Part shown: one piece after another, positions 33,850-46,267 of the stretch
Layout of the letters: every line of letters starts with the position of its first letter
Numbering within the stretch: position 1 is the first letter of the stretch
Assembly (NCBI GenBank): GCA_965112965.1
Contig: CBCOTE010000005.1
Location: 1-64,000, forward strand
Direction: 5' to 3'
Source: CBCOTE01 sp965112965
Lineage (GTDB): Bacteria; Desulfobacterota; Desulfovibrionia; Desulfovibrionales; Desulfovibrionaceae
DNA: 64,000 bases
The notes under the pieces: generated by a model
The model's input: only the letters and a program-made list of their open reading frames with translations
Databases searched by the model: none
What the model was told of the DNA's origin: nothing
Translations under genes and position numbers: made by a program

Positions 33850-36815
33850 AATGTGACAAAATTGCGTTGCAATCTTTAAGAATAGTCCCATAAAGACCGT
33901 CCTTTTCCTGCATAGATTCTTCATTTCTAATCCCGTCCCCGATCGTAGTCGTCCAGCATAGCATCTTCCCTCGACCTACACCCAATTAAAACTCAACCAT
34001 AACTTAAAATATAACGCCTTTCGCCTCAGCTTTAACCAAAATCAATATTTTCTTAGTCATGCTATCCAACAAAGCAGACCAGGTCAATCTCTTAGCTAGC
34101 CGCACCGCACATGGGTCACACTTAACAATACAGACCGCAACCAAATTAAAAACTAGCATATACCAAAATAGACCTCATACACTTTTTACAGCCATCACAC
34201 AGTTCGACCTATGAAAGCCCAACTTGTCTCTATCCAATTGACCAAGACGATACGACGATACAAGGATAATCCTAAACGCATTCTAGCTCCTTACAATGCA
34301 AGTAAAGCGAGCAATTGCGATTCAACTTCGTCCAATATTCTGTCAAATTAGAACATATAATCTTGATGTATCCTAAATGTATACTGCGACATGGTATTTA
34401 GTGTATAGTACAATAAACATTATAAGCGTAGCAGATAATATAACGACACTTGTCAAAAAAAATTTAACAGGTTATAGCAATCTCTAAATTATATTACAAC
34501 ATTAATTATTTTTTTATTAAAGTAGAGAATTGCATTGTCAAAAAAACGCTCATCATGTATAATAGTTACTGATTGCATAGCCTTTGTCCGTAGCCAAAGA
34601 AACATATTTTAAGGACAGCATGCAGCTACCATAGCACGCCGAGCCCACTTAAGAGTATAATCAAAGTTACCACAACTTAGTACACTGGACTACTTAGTAC
34701 AGAGCTATATATTTTAAAATCGCGACCTTAATTTGCAAAAAAATTAAGGGACAGCATAATGCCCATATTATTTAATAGGAGCACTGGCTTCCGTGCAGCC
34801 AAAAATAGCAACGCAGCACACATAGAATGTACCACAAACTAACCTTAGGCCTATTAACACTTGGTGAGCCCACTCAATGTGAGTATCAATCGGGAATAAG
34901 ATCAGTCATCAGTGGCCGAAACAATACAAATGGGATAGTCCCATCCTGAAGACTGCGGCCACGGGTTCTACAGCAGGTCCAACACAGCTATCCGGCCTCA
35001 CTGCCCACCACCTGATGGCCATGCACCACTCTTAGCCACCCCCGCTGCCTTAATTCCGGCTTGTCTATGTTCAATGATAACCAAGTTGGTCAAAAACCAA
35101 GAATCTAGGCCAGCCAGAAATATAATCGCAAACGGCATCAGGACCACAACTAACCGTTCATCGACCAGGGAAAAGCCATACATCCCCCCCACCATATGGG
35201 CAGTATGAATCATAGCTACGGCCTGCAGCAACAGCAAATATTAATCTCTTAAGGACAGCCTTAATGCATCCAGAAACAGACTACCGCCTTGTCTCTGGGG
35301 TCAATGTTCAAGCTCCGTAGGGAAGGGCGAAGAGGAGAACCATGAGTATACAGGCTATTTTTCCCAGCCTAGACCATGCATCACGAGTCACCACTACAGC
35401 CAAGGCACCGTTGACGTAAAGGCCTAACTGCTCGAGCATGAAATTCAGACAAGTTAAAATAGAGTCCCGGCTATATCAAAAAATGGCAGCTACGACGAGG
35501 CCACGACTACGGCAACTAAGTATACCCTGACACAAGCAGTGCCCCCCGACCTAAAAGCCGAAATAAACTCAATCAGCTAGTCACGACAGCGATAGCAAGC
35601 CACGCTGTCCCTTGCCCTGACCAGACAAGCGGAAAATAACCCAGACGTCGACTTCATGAAAAAAGAAGACGCATCCTCGCCGCTAGCACTAACGCACTCT
35701 CCACCCAAGGCAAATTCAAGCTATAGAGCGCCTAAGCCTAACTACAGTACATGTCAAGGTCAGACAAAAATAACGGAACAGAAAAAACATGTCCTAAAAA
35801 AACCACAGCCCTGGCCCACGTAACTAGCTTAATCGTTTTTCAGCAAGGATGACCCAGATACTACCTCTGTAGAACCAAGACGGCCACGATAAACTCACGT
35901 CAACACCGTAAAAAACTAAAGTTCTAAACAAATCATCTCTCCAGCGACATTATTGTACACCAGCAGCAGGTGCTCGCAATTCGACCACACCGGAATAATC
36001 GTGCCCCAATAGCATCAGCGTACCCCGAAAAAAACAATACGTAATAAGTCGCGACTGTAGCCATAACAATGCCAGCAAAATAGCGCGGTCTCAGGCAGCC
36101 CACAATGCTGTCATCGGCTTACGCCATATGTTAATTACGCTCAATCTGGCTAAATCGACTTACCCGCTTGGCCATCTTTGTGATAATATCCATAATCTCC
36201 ATCCAGTCTACCAGACGAATTAATATCGCGGCTCATTGGCTCTAGTTGAATCTACCTCAAATACCTAGAGTTCACCCGCTTGCCAGCCAATATATTAGTC
36301 ATAATGATTGCGATATAAGGTTGATAAAAAATAATCTGTATATGGCCGATATGGACAGGAGCCGTTCTCATAGGCCGTGGCCAACCCGATAGCAATGCAT
36401 ACTCATACTAGGCCGACCACTGAGGCCATCACGCCATGACCTGCAGTTACGACCCTCTTGTTGGATAGCTTCGCTGGTGGCAGCTTTGTCGACCTAGGCG
36501 GCTAAAGCCATCGCTACAGCACCGATCTATTGCTCTAACGAAACTAGGCCAACCACCAGCCAGACAGCTAACGCCACACCAATAACAGACTTGCCACACG
36601 CTTCCGGCTCGCCGGCATTGTCGCCATAATTATATGGATCTCCCAGACATAATACCGTGGCCAATATATATCTTGACATGAGGCAACAAGCGCTTATCTA
36701 TATCTTAATGTCACGTTACTGATACGCCTCACGCAGACTATCATTCGTCACGCCGCAGATCCGGCAAGTATTTTTTTTCGAAGTAATACAAAAAAACTAG
36801 ACAAGGAACCCACTG

Positions 36816-37046
36816 ATGCCATTGTATGAGTATGTCTGCCCAGTTTGCAAAACCAAATTCGAAGAGCTTGTCTCAATAATCGCCGAACAACCCCCTACCT
36901 GTCCCAGCTGCGGCGAGGCCAAGGCTAGTCGGATTATGTCCGCCTGCCACTGCCACCAAACGGGAGGGAATGCCCAGCCCATCAGCTACACACCTATATC
37001 TATGCCCTCATCTGATTATGGCTGTGGCCACAGCGGTTTCTCCTGA
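36816..37046 (+). CDS. FmdB-type zinc ribbon regulatory protein
   Basis: This 76-residue protein starts MPLYEYVCPVCKTKFE, the signature of the FmdB/CxxC_CxxC_SSSS family. Two CxxC pairs (Cys8/Cys11 and Cys29/Cys32) form a zinc ribbon. The founding member was proposed to regulate formamidase, but the general role of the family is unknown; it is common in deltaproteobacteria. The C-terminal half is Ser/Gly/Pro-rich and adds CHCH and a final Cys-Gly. The start follows AAGGA with acceptable spacing. A GC-rich hairpin follows the stop. It stands alone in decayed DNA. Confidence 0.9.
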   Translation: MPLYEYVCPVCKTKFEELVSIIAEQPPTCPSCGEAKASRIMSACHCHQTGGNAQPISYTPISMPSSDYGCGHSGFS

Positions 37047-37061
37047 GCCCGCTGAATAGTC

Positions 37062-37082
37062 CCGCTCAAAGTTTTTGGGCGG
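37062..37082 (+). terminator. Hairpin after the FmdB-type gene
   Basis: CCGCTCAAA (37062-37070) pairs with 37074-37082 around a three-base loop, with one G-T pair. It begins 15 bases after the stop codon. No T-tract follows, so it is either a weak terminator or a 3' stabilising hairpin. Confidence 0.45.
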
Positions 37083-40000
37083 CTATAATCGAGTAACCGA
37101 AACATACATCTATAAACTCCACTAATGGATGGAGGGGTATCACAAGTTCCGCCTCCGCTTGCTCCGCTTTACGAGAAAGTCATCTTGTTAATCTTTGTGA
37201 TAACTGAAATAGTATTATTTTTAGGCTTGAGTATAAAAAAATAGCAAAAAAACCATCACCCGCTTCACCTATTATATCAACCATATCATTTTTTCTAACG
37301 AATTTATGTCTAATGTTTCCAACGCCTTAGGCAAGCTGCTACGCCTCCTTCAATAAAAAAAGCTCTTATGGCCATCTTAAGCTGCCGTTAGAGTTATAGT
37401 CGACAGAACGGATATGTGTATCATATGGCCATCAATACGATTGTAGAAATATCCCATCTTTTAGTCCAATTCTCAGGGCTTCCTATCTTATCCGGCGACT
37501 AAGAGTTAAGCTAGGACAAAATGCGAACAACATAATATCACTGGCTGTTTTAGCATGAATTTTCTACTTAATGTTCATGGTCACCAATAAACGAAGACAG
37601 CTACATGTTCAGTTAAATCAACTAACTCAATCCACCCATAAACCACTGGTCTAAACAAAATTTAATGCATGGCCCACCCTGGAGAAAGGCCACTCCCTTA
37701 AACGCGATACGTTTGTGCAGTTATCCTTAAGAAAAAAAGATAAATTTTAGTAAAATCTAGATTCGGAAATATAATTAAGCACCATTCTAATTACATTTCA
37801 TTCCCCATGCATCCAGAGGAAAAATAAGAAAAATACCTCATCAGATTGTAATCCAAGCTCGAATTATCCATCACTTAAGGAATATTATACCGAGTTCTGA
37901 AAATTCATTAAATTATATACCAGGAGGAATATTAAGAGATTGTCCTTCCTCGGTAGGCACCCGACGTAGTTAACAGCCCATATTTATAGCTAGCTGCGTC
38001 TTCGGCCTTATGGGCTTTGACTGCAACCGCTGGAATGTAAGCCTATACGTACGCGTGCCCACCTAACGCCAGGATTAAAACCTTCATCCCAGAATCTAAA
38101 CTTTTTAAGGGACACAAAGAATGACGAAAACCACGTCTATTTGAATTACTCACGCGAGACGCTCCAAAAAAATATCTTAGTTCGTAAAATTGCCATAATC
38201 ACTACAAACGAGGTACTCAAACTACCTAATATGCATGGACGCCAAGCATTCTGAATCATATAATATTTTTTTTTGGAGCCCACGACAATATGCCTAACTA
38301 AAGCTGTTCAAAAAATACTACATCTATGAGACTGTCGCTAACCCGCTATGCTTTAATAACTCCAGCTACTAGGATGCCAAAGGGCTAATATACCTAAAAA
38401 ATATCTCCGCGACAAACTGAGCCAAACTGAAAGCTGCTGCATCGTTGACTCCGACTATGAGGCTGTACGGCTCAATCGGTACCTAAACATATTATGGGTC
38501 AGAAGCCTAGAGATGTTTTAATATACGAGTCCGTAGATGAATCCTGTTGCGGCGCCATCGACACACGCCAAGAAACATACTCTAAAAATGTGAGGCAGTC
38601 CAACTTGGCTAACCTGAACAAGTTTTACATGGAGCAAAATAAGAAGTCCACTAATTCAAGAGCTCTCGACTAATTAAGACGATACCTTCCACAAATTGAA
38701 CGTAGCGATCAATGATATTTTAGACGACAAGTGACTACAGCACATGCTTCCCTAACAGCTCTCGAGTTTCACCTTACTATCTGGTAAATCTCAACGTGGC
38801 ATTTTTTTATCCCATATACGCAAATACTCAATCTCTTTCCAAAAAAAATAAAGCTTTTGCAGGAGGCAGTTAGACTCAACCGCTATATTCACTCATGCTG
38901 TGTATCTTCAGTAGGATCTGACCGATAACTATCTCAAGGCCGCATAATAGTATCTCAACGAGACAAGCCTACTTAGGGAACTACTTATACGACCACCCAC
39001 ACGCTAGCTAAATACGCTATAACCTTGATCACTCAAGAGCCAGCGGCTTACCGAAATATCAAATAACATTAGAGGCTACATCACACGGTGAGAGGCCACA
39101 AAAAATCAGGTGAGAGGAATCGAATAATCTAGCTCCCCACCTACCCTATATTCAGCCGAATGGAAAATGATTCATCGCTCGATCACGACACTGATAGTGG
39201 TGCCCCGGCATATACTATGGCGTTCACGCTCAACTAGTAATCGTAATTAGTCAGATTAAACTAGCTAGTCTGGCCAGCCCACACCAACAACAATCAAACA
39301 ACGAGATAAGTTAAAATGCATATAAAATCTTCATATTTTATATAGTGATAAAACTAAGTCAACCTGCCAACGAATAACCACACCAGGCCACTGCAACTAA
39401 TTAGGCAGGAGATATCGAGACAAACACAGAGAAAACTACAATAAGTGCGATGGCGGAGATATGGTGTCCTTAACCTGGACCATATGCTCGACGATAGGCC
39501 TCTTTTTTTTGGCCGTAGCCACAGTCTTGGCCGGAGCAAATTTCACGATTAAAATCTCTATCTCATTCAGAACCGACGTCTTAGTCGTCACTGCCTCTCT
39601 AGCCAGCGTGCATTCCCAGTCAGGAATGACTTTACCGGCCAGCATATCAATTTTCTTGGCTGAACTATAAAAAGTGGTAAAACAATATCTTAGCTCTACA
39701 AAAAAAATAGCTAGAACAAAAAATAGAGGATAACCCGTCTCCAGTAGAACAACTATGAATACAAACTCAGCAAACGACAGCGATTATCAGTGCGTTCCTT
39801 CACCTTTACTATCTCACGTCTGTCAAAAAACTACAGATAGAACAGGGTTTCGTCGCGCCTAGGCCTAGAACCTCAGGCCATCCCAACCTCAACACGACAA
39901 AAAAAAATATCTCAACTGCTAATTCGCTTACCCCGAACGAAGAAATCAGGCCGAAAGATGCGTATTAAGATGAGCTGTACCTCCGTCAATAATCTAAAAA

Positions 40001-43000
40001 ACGTCAGAATAATTCTTTCGGAAAACCGAGGCAACAGATAGCGATACTTCAATGCAAGCAGGGCGATCTTATCGGCCTTAGCAACCAAGCCACTGTTTAA
40101 CAGTTCGACATATAAGTCGAATGAAACTGTTTACACCAACGAGACGACAAAGAATGTGCTTTCGAAGCGCTCTATAAAGGCCTCCATTGGATAACGCGTG
40201 GATACGTAACAATAGACCAAACTGCCTAACGTTAGGTCATCCAATAGCGATGTCAATTGTTAAAGTGCCATCGGTGAATGCCACACAGCGCCCAAGGTTC
40301 AGGCCATGCCGACATAAACTATGTATGATGCCTGAATAGCTGCACTTTTACTCCATAACTGCTCGAATATGGTTTGCACACGCTCTCAACACAACAGAAC
40401 TAGGACTCAAGAGCTCCTAGCCCACTCGGGTAGAAGTCAATCCTAGAGTACTCTTGAATAGGTTTGATGTATTGGGGGTGTACAAATAACATCGAAAAAA
40501 ATCGTTAATGCATAAAAAAATCATAGAACAGGTCAATTGATTCATCTTTAGTAGCGTTTGATCTTAACAATACTATATACATAAAAAAAACAATAGCGTA
40601 TAACCGTGTTTAATAGACAGCTTTGGATAATCATATCTAGAATTATACCGCAATACTAGTTAAAAAAATACTACTTTATATAATATTACTAGACTACATT
40701 TAAAATTAGATATGTAGCCCATAATACTTTATGTTGAACTATTATATTCTAATGCCATAACAGAATCTAGTCAAAACACAAGTAAAACGAGCAGACATAT
40801 CGTCCCAGCAGATAATGTACAATGGACAATTTTTATTATGCCACTACTCAAGCTGTCTACTGCGTTCAAATCCACTCCGACTGAATATCATCACGTATAA
40901 AATAACTGTCTATCAATTTTCAACATGTCAGCCCAACTAAAGCAAGCTTTATGCCTGGGAAAATATTTAGCTGGAAAAATATCCGACCAAGACGGTTAAT
41001 TTTCTTTAATTCCAGACCGACTACAAAAGGTTCTCCATACCCCCTTGATATACTAGCCTCTCCCCTTAAGCGCCTAGCCGTAGCATTATATCTTTTGCAG
41101 CAAAGCCGATGCTATATAGCGTATTCTAATATTCCAAGCATCTACATATCTTCGAGCACGCCAGTGAGATAAAGTCGTCTATGAACGCGACATAGACTGA
41201 GATGGAATAAAAAAAGATAGTCTTGTCTATACGCGAGGTCCACTACTGCTATTACAAACTCTTTCTATTTCATAACTACCACATCCATCCACGCCATAAT
41301 AAGCAAGTAAAGCTACACTTCCATAGCATTCATCTATGTCGGTCTGGAATATCGACCAGATAGCTTGTTATTCACGAGTTCCACGCACACGCCTGCGTGG
41401 GGTCTAAGTGTAAGTCCAGGCTATGCCAGCTTGATTCAAAAAAAACTGCTAAGATGACTCCCCCACGAAAATTGGCCCACCGAAGCCAACGATATGGCTT
41501 CCCATCCTTTCTCTAATAAAAAAACTTTTCGTAAGATATAGATAGGGCTACAACTCTGATGATCGATCTGATTCCCAGTCAACCTATGTGGCAGGATAGA
41601 CCTGCTGCATAGGTTGACTACTCTAGACAGCACAAACAGGCTGAGGGAACTGGCCTAATACGATCTAAAAATATTCATCAGCTGCCCCCCCCTTTGTGGC
41701 CGCCCTTAAAACTTTATACAGTTATGACCTGTCATTACTCAAAACTACTGGCCGGCGTACCTGTATTATAGGGACACACTGTGGACCTGCACGGACATGC
41801 TTTTTTTTGAGCTCGATGCTTAATACGTAGAACTAAGATGACCGAATTGGATATCCGTAATAATGCTCGATTCATGTGCTACAACTCTTACCAGACAATC
41901 TAATAGAATTCACGGCCGAACTACGGAGACTGTTGGCCGCATTGAACTGGTTCAAACTGATATAATTGAAACGTCTCTAACGCTACTGCAATTTCGACGA
42001 AACCTTTAGTAATTACTTTACCACCACATCCATCGCCATTGTCTAAGGATAAAATCCTGAATATCCCCTCCTACATCCCGGGCCTAATAATAAAATACCG
42101 AAAGAAGATATCTTATACATTTCAAGAACTACTTAGAATGTTGGGCTGTCAGGATCACAGTGCTGCATCTGGTCCAGTTGCTGGCCTTTCAAAAAAAAAT
42201 ATGTTACAATTCAACCCCCTTCACTGCACTGCCGCCTATAACCACATTTTTACTCCAGGCTGCCCAGCCTAAATCAAAACTAGCGGCTAGTGATGCCTTG
42301 GTTGTAGTCCCACGAGCCACGCTCACAGCACTTCAGTAACCAACTGGCCACCGCTCGCTGCCTTCCACCAAAAAAATTCTTTGAACTGCGACATGGTTTC
42401 GCCGAAAAATCGAGCTATGCAATTGCAGCTGTATCACGACAGTTAGACCAATGGGCCTACATCAAAGCAACAGACTGAGCCTAACTTTACCCATCTACTC
42501 GCCTGGCACAGTGTAGCGCTGAGATCTAATCCAGATAAAACTGACTTTCTTATCCGAGGCCAATAATCTAAGAATGTCAGTAAAAGTACACTCCTTGCCA
42601 AGGACACCCATTCCGACAACACTGGCAATACTTCATCTAAGACTTAAAAAATGACGACATCTGAGCTAGACCGACACTACGCGTGAGCGCATAATGCGAA
42701 CATCTGCGCGACGCCTAATGGATCTTACGCGTAGGCCGGAAGTGCAGCATCCAACCTCCGCCCAAAACTCACCCACCGAAGTTAAGTTACTTGAGCCTAC
42801 CACTAGATCAGTTCATTATCGCTAAGAACGGCTTATTCAAAAAAAAACTACTACTAAACACGGATATTTTAGAAGTAACTAACCTAGTTACTGTCTTAAA
42901 AAAAATAACCTTGCCGCATTGTGGCAACGCACAGCATCAAGCGCATTGTTGCCGAGAATATATATCGCTTCCGCCATGATCCCAACCGACACCTTAGTCC

Positions 43001-43435
43001 GGTTGAGCGTAACGTAGCTGCCAATAGCAGGACTGGGAACGATCTTGTGTTCGCTCGGATATCGCCGAGATGGCCACGGTATTCATGAATAACTATCTAG
43101 CGGATCATTTCGCTATTTCGAAGTATATATTGCCCTTATTGAACTGGGTGCCATCCTCTATGGTCGAAGTACTTGCTGCCGTAAATTGCTCCATGACTAG
43201 AAAAAAAGGTCACTGAACCACTCTCATTGTCCCTACCTAATCACCAGCTTTAACTGCACTATATAAGCATCAACCTCTTCAAATCTGAATCGTTTAGGCC
43301 TCATCAATTTTATCTCACACGGTGCGAAAACTCAAACTAAACTACTAATTCTAACGATACTACTTGATCCTTCGCGTTGTTACGTGAACGATAGATTGCA
43401 AAATAGTAAGTTAATAATCTACTAAAAATATTCAT
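37083..43435. other. Long decayed tract
   Basis: More than 6 kb with no intact gene. Protein-like runs remain, such as KPRDVLIYESVDESCCGAID near 38500 (+), KTSVLNEIEILIVKFAPAKT near 39560 (-), FELRHGFAEKSSYAIAAVSR near 42380 (+) and IVAENIYRFRHDPNRHLSPV near 42940 (+). None matched a family I know. A 19-bp-stem inverted repeat at 41577-41619 is listed separately. Confidence 0.5.
41577..41619. repeat. Large inverted repeat, 19-bp stem and 5-base loop
   Basis: AGTCAACCTATG (41577-41588) is the exact reverse complement of 41608-41619. Inside it two G-T pairs and then GCAGG (41591-41595) with CCTGC (41601-41605) extend the stem, leaving the loop 41596-41600. It lies in decayed DNA with no surviving gene end beside it. 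It could be a relic terminator or a product of template-switch mutation. Confidence 0.88.
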
Positions 43436-44365
43436 TTAATTCGCCCTAATCATGATCATCAACTCAGTAGGCGACTTCTTACTCACCTCGGTCTGTACCG
43501 CCGCAGTTAGGTCAGCTACAATACGGTACATGGCCAAATGTTTACCCGTACGAAATGCTTTGACTAAGGCCGGTTTAACCGAAATCGGCATACCCTTACC
43601 TTGCCAACTACCGGGCAAATCCACCACTAGACGATTCGGTCCTACCAAAGTAAAATGATTGACTGCTTTAATAGGTCGCTGAGTAACTACATGTAGGACA
43701 AGACTATCGTTAGTCGAGTCCATACGGAACTTAATAATACGATTGAGGCTATCTCTGGCCGTAGCCTTAACTTCGATCTTTTTCCAGGCAACGACTTTCA
43801 TGTCTTTGGCCAAGACCTTAGTCGGCTCAGTGACGGAATTAACCTCGACCCCTATCTCCGACTTAGTTTTTGTCTTATTGAGTTCTGTCCTAGCCTGATC
43901 GGATTTACTAGGCTCGGCCTTAACTACCTCAGAGGACAAATCGCAGGGTTTGGCGCTCTGGACAACTTTTTTAGCCGCCTCTGACACTACATTGGCTACT
44001 GGTTGGGTAGATTGTTGAGGCATATCTTCTTTCATGATCTGTACGAGCTCATCAGAATTATTAGATGGGACAGCCTTGTCAGTCTGGGACGAAAACGGAG
44101 AGATCGGGGTCGAAACCTGGGACGCCGAAGCCTTATCCTCCTGGGAAATAAGAGCTGGGACAGACTGGATGGCCGGTAGCTGAGAGACAGAAACCGACTG
44201 AACTTTAGTAGCCTGGCCTGGCACCGGTACCGTAGTCGTACCCAAAACAGGCATCGTAATTGATAGCGGCTGAACCCACTGCTTGAGATGAAACTCATAG
44301 ATCACGAGCCCCAATATACCAAAAATGATAAATACCAATAGCATATAGGTAACCTTTTTATTCAT
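43436..44365 (-). CDS. Membrane-anchored AMIN-domain protein
   Basis: This 309-residue protein starts with a signal anchor (VTYMLLVFIIFGILGLVIY, residues about 5-24). A long Ser/Pro/Lys/Val-rich linker follows (to about 200), then a C-terminal AMIN domain (KFRMDSTNDSLVLHVVTQRP, PNRLVVDLPGSWQGKG, YRIVADLTA). AMIN domains localise periplasmic proteins such as AmiC amidases or secretins to the envelope or septum. No amidase or secretin domain is present, so this is a stand-alone AMIN protein anchored in the inner membrane, perhaps a localisation factor. I start at the Met preceded by GGGAG at seven bases. A Met eight codons upstream has no ribosome site. It is isolated between decayed tracts. 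Confidence 0.85.
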   Translation of the reverse strand: MNKKVTYMLLVFIIFGILGLVIYEFHLKQWVQPLSITMPVLGTTTVPVPGQATKVQSVSVSQLPAIQSVPALISQEDKASASQVSTPISPFSSQTDKAVPSNNSDELVQIMKEDMPQQSTQPVANVVSEAAKKVVQSAKPCDLSSEVVKAEPSKSDQARTELNKTKTKSEIGVEVNSVTEPTKVLAKDMKVVAWKKIEVKATARDSLNRIIKFRMDSTNDSLVLHVVTQRPIKAVNHFTLVGPNRLVVDLPGSWQGKGMPISVKPALVKAFRTGKHLAMYRIVADLTAAVQTEVSKKSPTELMIMIRAN

Positions 44366-45478
44366 ACTACGGCTCCCTTTGATTTTCAAGCCGGCCGATC
44401 CTTATGGCTGTTATCGATCGTCGGCTATATGTTTAAAAAAACAAATTGATTGCAAAGGAATCACCAGTGTACCACGTATATCACTCTATATTTTATTTTT
44501 TTTCCACCAATATCCAAGCTATAATAAATGCCTTGTTCTATCTTATAGGCATCTTATATATATCGATTTCCACTATACATCACCAGCTATTTCGCATATC
44601 TACGTATTAACCATAAAACTTTCTGTCTCCTAGTTATGAATCCAGTTTTGGCGCCGTAATCCTAAAGAAATACTACCGTCGTTGGTCACAAGATAATCTA
44701 GCCGACCTGCAAAGATGTTACGACTCAAAACTATACGTCAAAAAAAAATTTTACTCTGGCCGACGACTACGCTGCAATGTGCATTTCGCTCGGTTCGGAC
44801 GGAAGAGCCAACTTGCTGCGCCTCCCTTTTTTTAAAAAATCCTCCAGGCTCTGACCAACCGCCACAAATATTTTTCCTTTTATAATATATCTTTTACACT
44901 AAGGCAAATAAATAACATATTCAGAGCTTGCGCTTTATCTAATAGTCTATAAACGGCATAAACATAAACTTTTGTGGCCTATTCAAATTCGAATCTCGAT
45001 TATAGAGCATAGCCTGTAGACCCTCACTTCATACTGACATACCGCGATCGCAGCCACCCGTTATAGCCTTATGAGGTTCTTTAATGCCAACACTTATATC
45101 GGGAGACAATCGGAACCATCACTAACAAATTCGACGAAGCCAACCTGCCAGAGATCTCACGTCGTCGTCGGATGAGACCGCTCTGATCCAAGCCTTACGC
45201 TCGACACATATCCGCCAACACTAAAATAGCCACATAACTCCAGGCTTCCTTATCTACTCGACAAAACTACTGACAAAGAGATTCCAACAGGGAACAATTT
45301 ATGTTAAACTATATCATTACTGAACAGGCATTTTTTCAAGACACGCTGCTCATATTTTTGGAGAGTACATCAATCTAGCCGATGGCCACTGCCGTGACAT
45401 AAAGGAATGGCACCGGTACAAATACGCGACCTTGTTACCAAGGTGCTTTGTAAATCCAGCTGGCCTAAATCGTAAAAA
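44366..45478. other. Decayed tract between the AMIN and Smr genes
   Basis: No gene or clear relic is supportable. The tract is AT-rich with A- and T-tracts and stops in all frames. No promoter for the Smr gene was convincing. Confidence 0.5.
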
Positions 45479-46267
45479 ATGATGAAAAACAATTCTTTTA
45501 AATCTTTAGATAAATCTAGATTTCCCAAACAATCGGTTATAACGCTGTACAAAAAAGCAAGCAAATTCTGGCCAGATAGGAAAGGAGCCGGGCCACAGCT
45601 TGCCCAAAGACACAGGCCAGCCACGATGCCGCCCCAGGACGCCATGGAAACTAACGATGACGCGATCTTTTCCAACGCTATGGTCGGTGTAATTCCTATG
45701 AATAACACCAAAGGTCGCAGCATACCCCAAACCATAAATAAACTTCAGACTTTCATCCTTGACTCAAATCTGGCCAAGGAACAGAAGGGCCAGGAGCAAT
45801 TTCTGAATGCAGTTACGAGTAAAGTGGAGTTCAAATTAGAACACAAAAATGAATACTTCCAGGGAACTATAGCCGGCCTAGATTTTAAAGTACTCCACCG
45901 CCTCAAGACCGGTTTTTTTAGGCCAGAGGCCCACTTAAACCTACGCAGACAGAACACCAGGCAAGCTTGGCTGGCCTTAGCTACCTTCATACGCGAACAT
46001 TATCTTTGTGGCCACCGCTGTCTACTGCTAATCCATGGCCGAGGCCTGAACTCCCCTGGGAGTTATGGTATCCTACGTGAGCGCGTCCAGTCTTGGCTGA
46101 TCAACGATCCCCTCAAGCGGGTGGTACTAGCCTTCTGCACCGCCTTACCCCGCCACGGCAGTACCGGGGCCATCTATATCTTACTGCGTAAATATAAAAA
46201 ACTGACACCCCCCCAGTTGGACCGATGTACTGCAAGCCTCAAACAAAATTCTGACTACAAAATATAG
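45479..46267 (+). CDS. Smr-domain protein
   Basis: Smr domains, first seen at the C-terminus of MutS2, bind or nick branched DNA or RNA. The 262-residue protein has a variable, Lys/Gln-rich N-terminal half and an Smr domain from about residue 145. The second motif is intact: CLLLIHGRGLNSPGSYGILR near 180-200, followed by VQSWL. The first motif, usually LDLHG, reads LNLRR (near 152), so the conserved Asp, His and Gly are all replaced. This may weaken catalysis or reflect decay. A seven-C tract near the 3' end (in KLTPPQLD) is a slippage risk but the frame is open. Two ATG codons in tandem start the gene without a clear Shine-Dalgarno. A stand-alone Smr protein of this length is usual in deltaproteobacteria. 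Confidence 0.82.
   Translation: MMKNNSFKSLDKSRFPKQSVITLYKKASKFWPDRKGAGPQLAQRHRPATMPPQDAMETNDDAIFSNAMVGVIPMNNTKGRSIPQTINKLQTFILDSNLAKEQKGQEQFLNAVTSKVEFKLEHKNEYFQGTIAGLDFKVLHRLKTGFFRPEAHLNLRRQNTRQAWLALATFIREHYLCGHRCLLLIHGRGLNSPGSYGILRERVQSWLINDPLKRVVLAFCTALPRHGSTGAIYILLRKYKKLTPPQLDRCTASLKQNSDYKI

Larger units (their letters stand above)
32316..36815. other. Decayed tract between xerC and the FmdB-type gene
   Basis: No firm gene. A small membrane ORF (33153-33365) and a relic (33526-33849) are listed separately. Around 34990-35290 (-) a hydrophobic frame reads DERLVVVLMPFAIIFLAGLD, probably a membrane-protein relic. At 36200-36650 (-) a stretch reads LAVWLVVGLVSLEQ, a stop, IGAVAMALAA, a stop, and VDKAATSEAIQQEGR, also membrane-like. 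None can be named. Confidence 0.5.
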
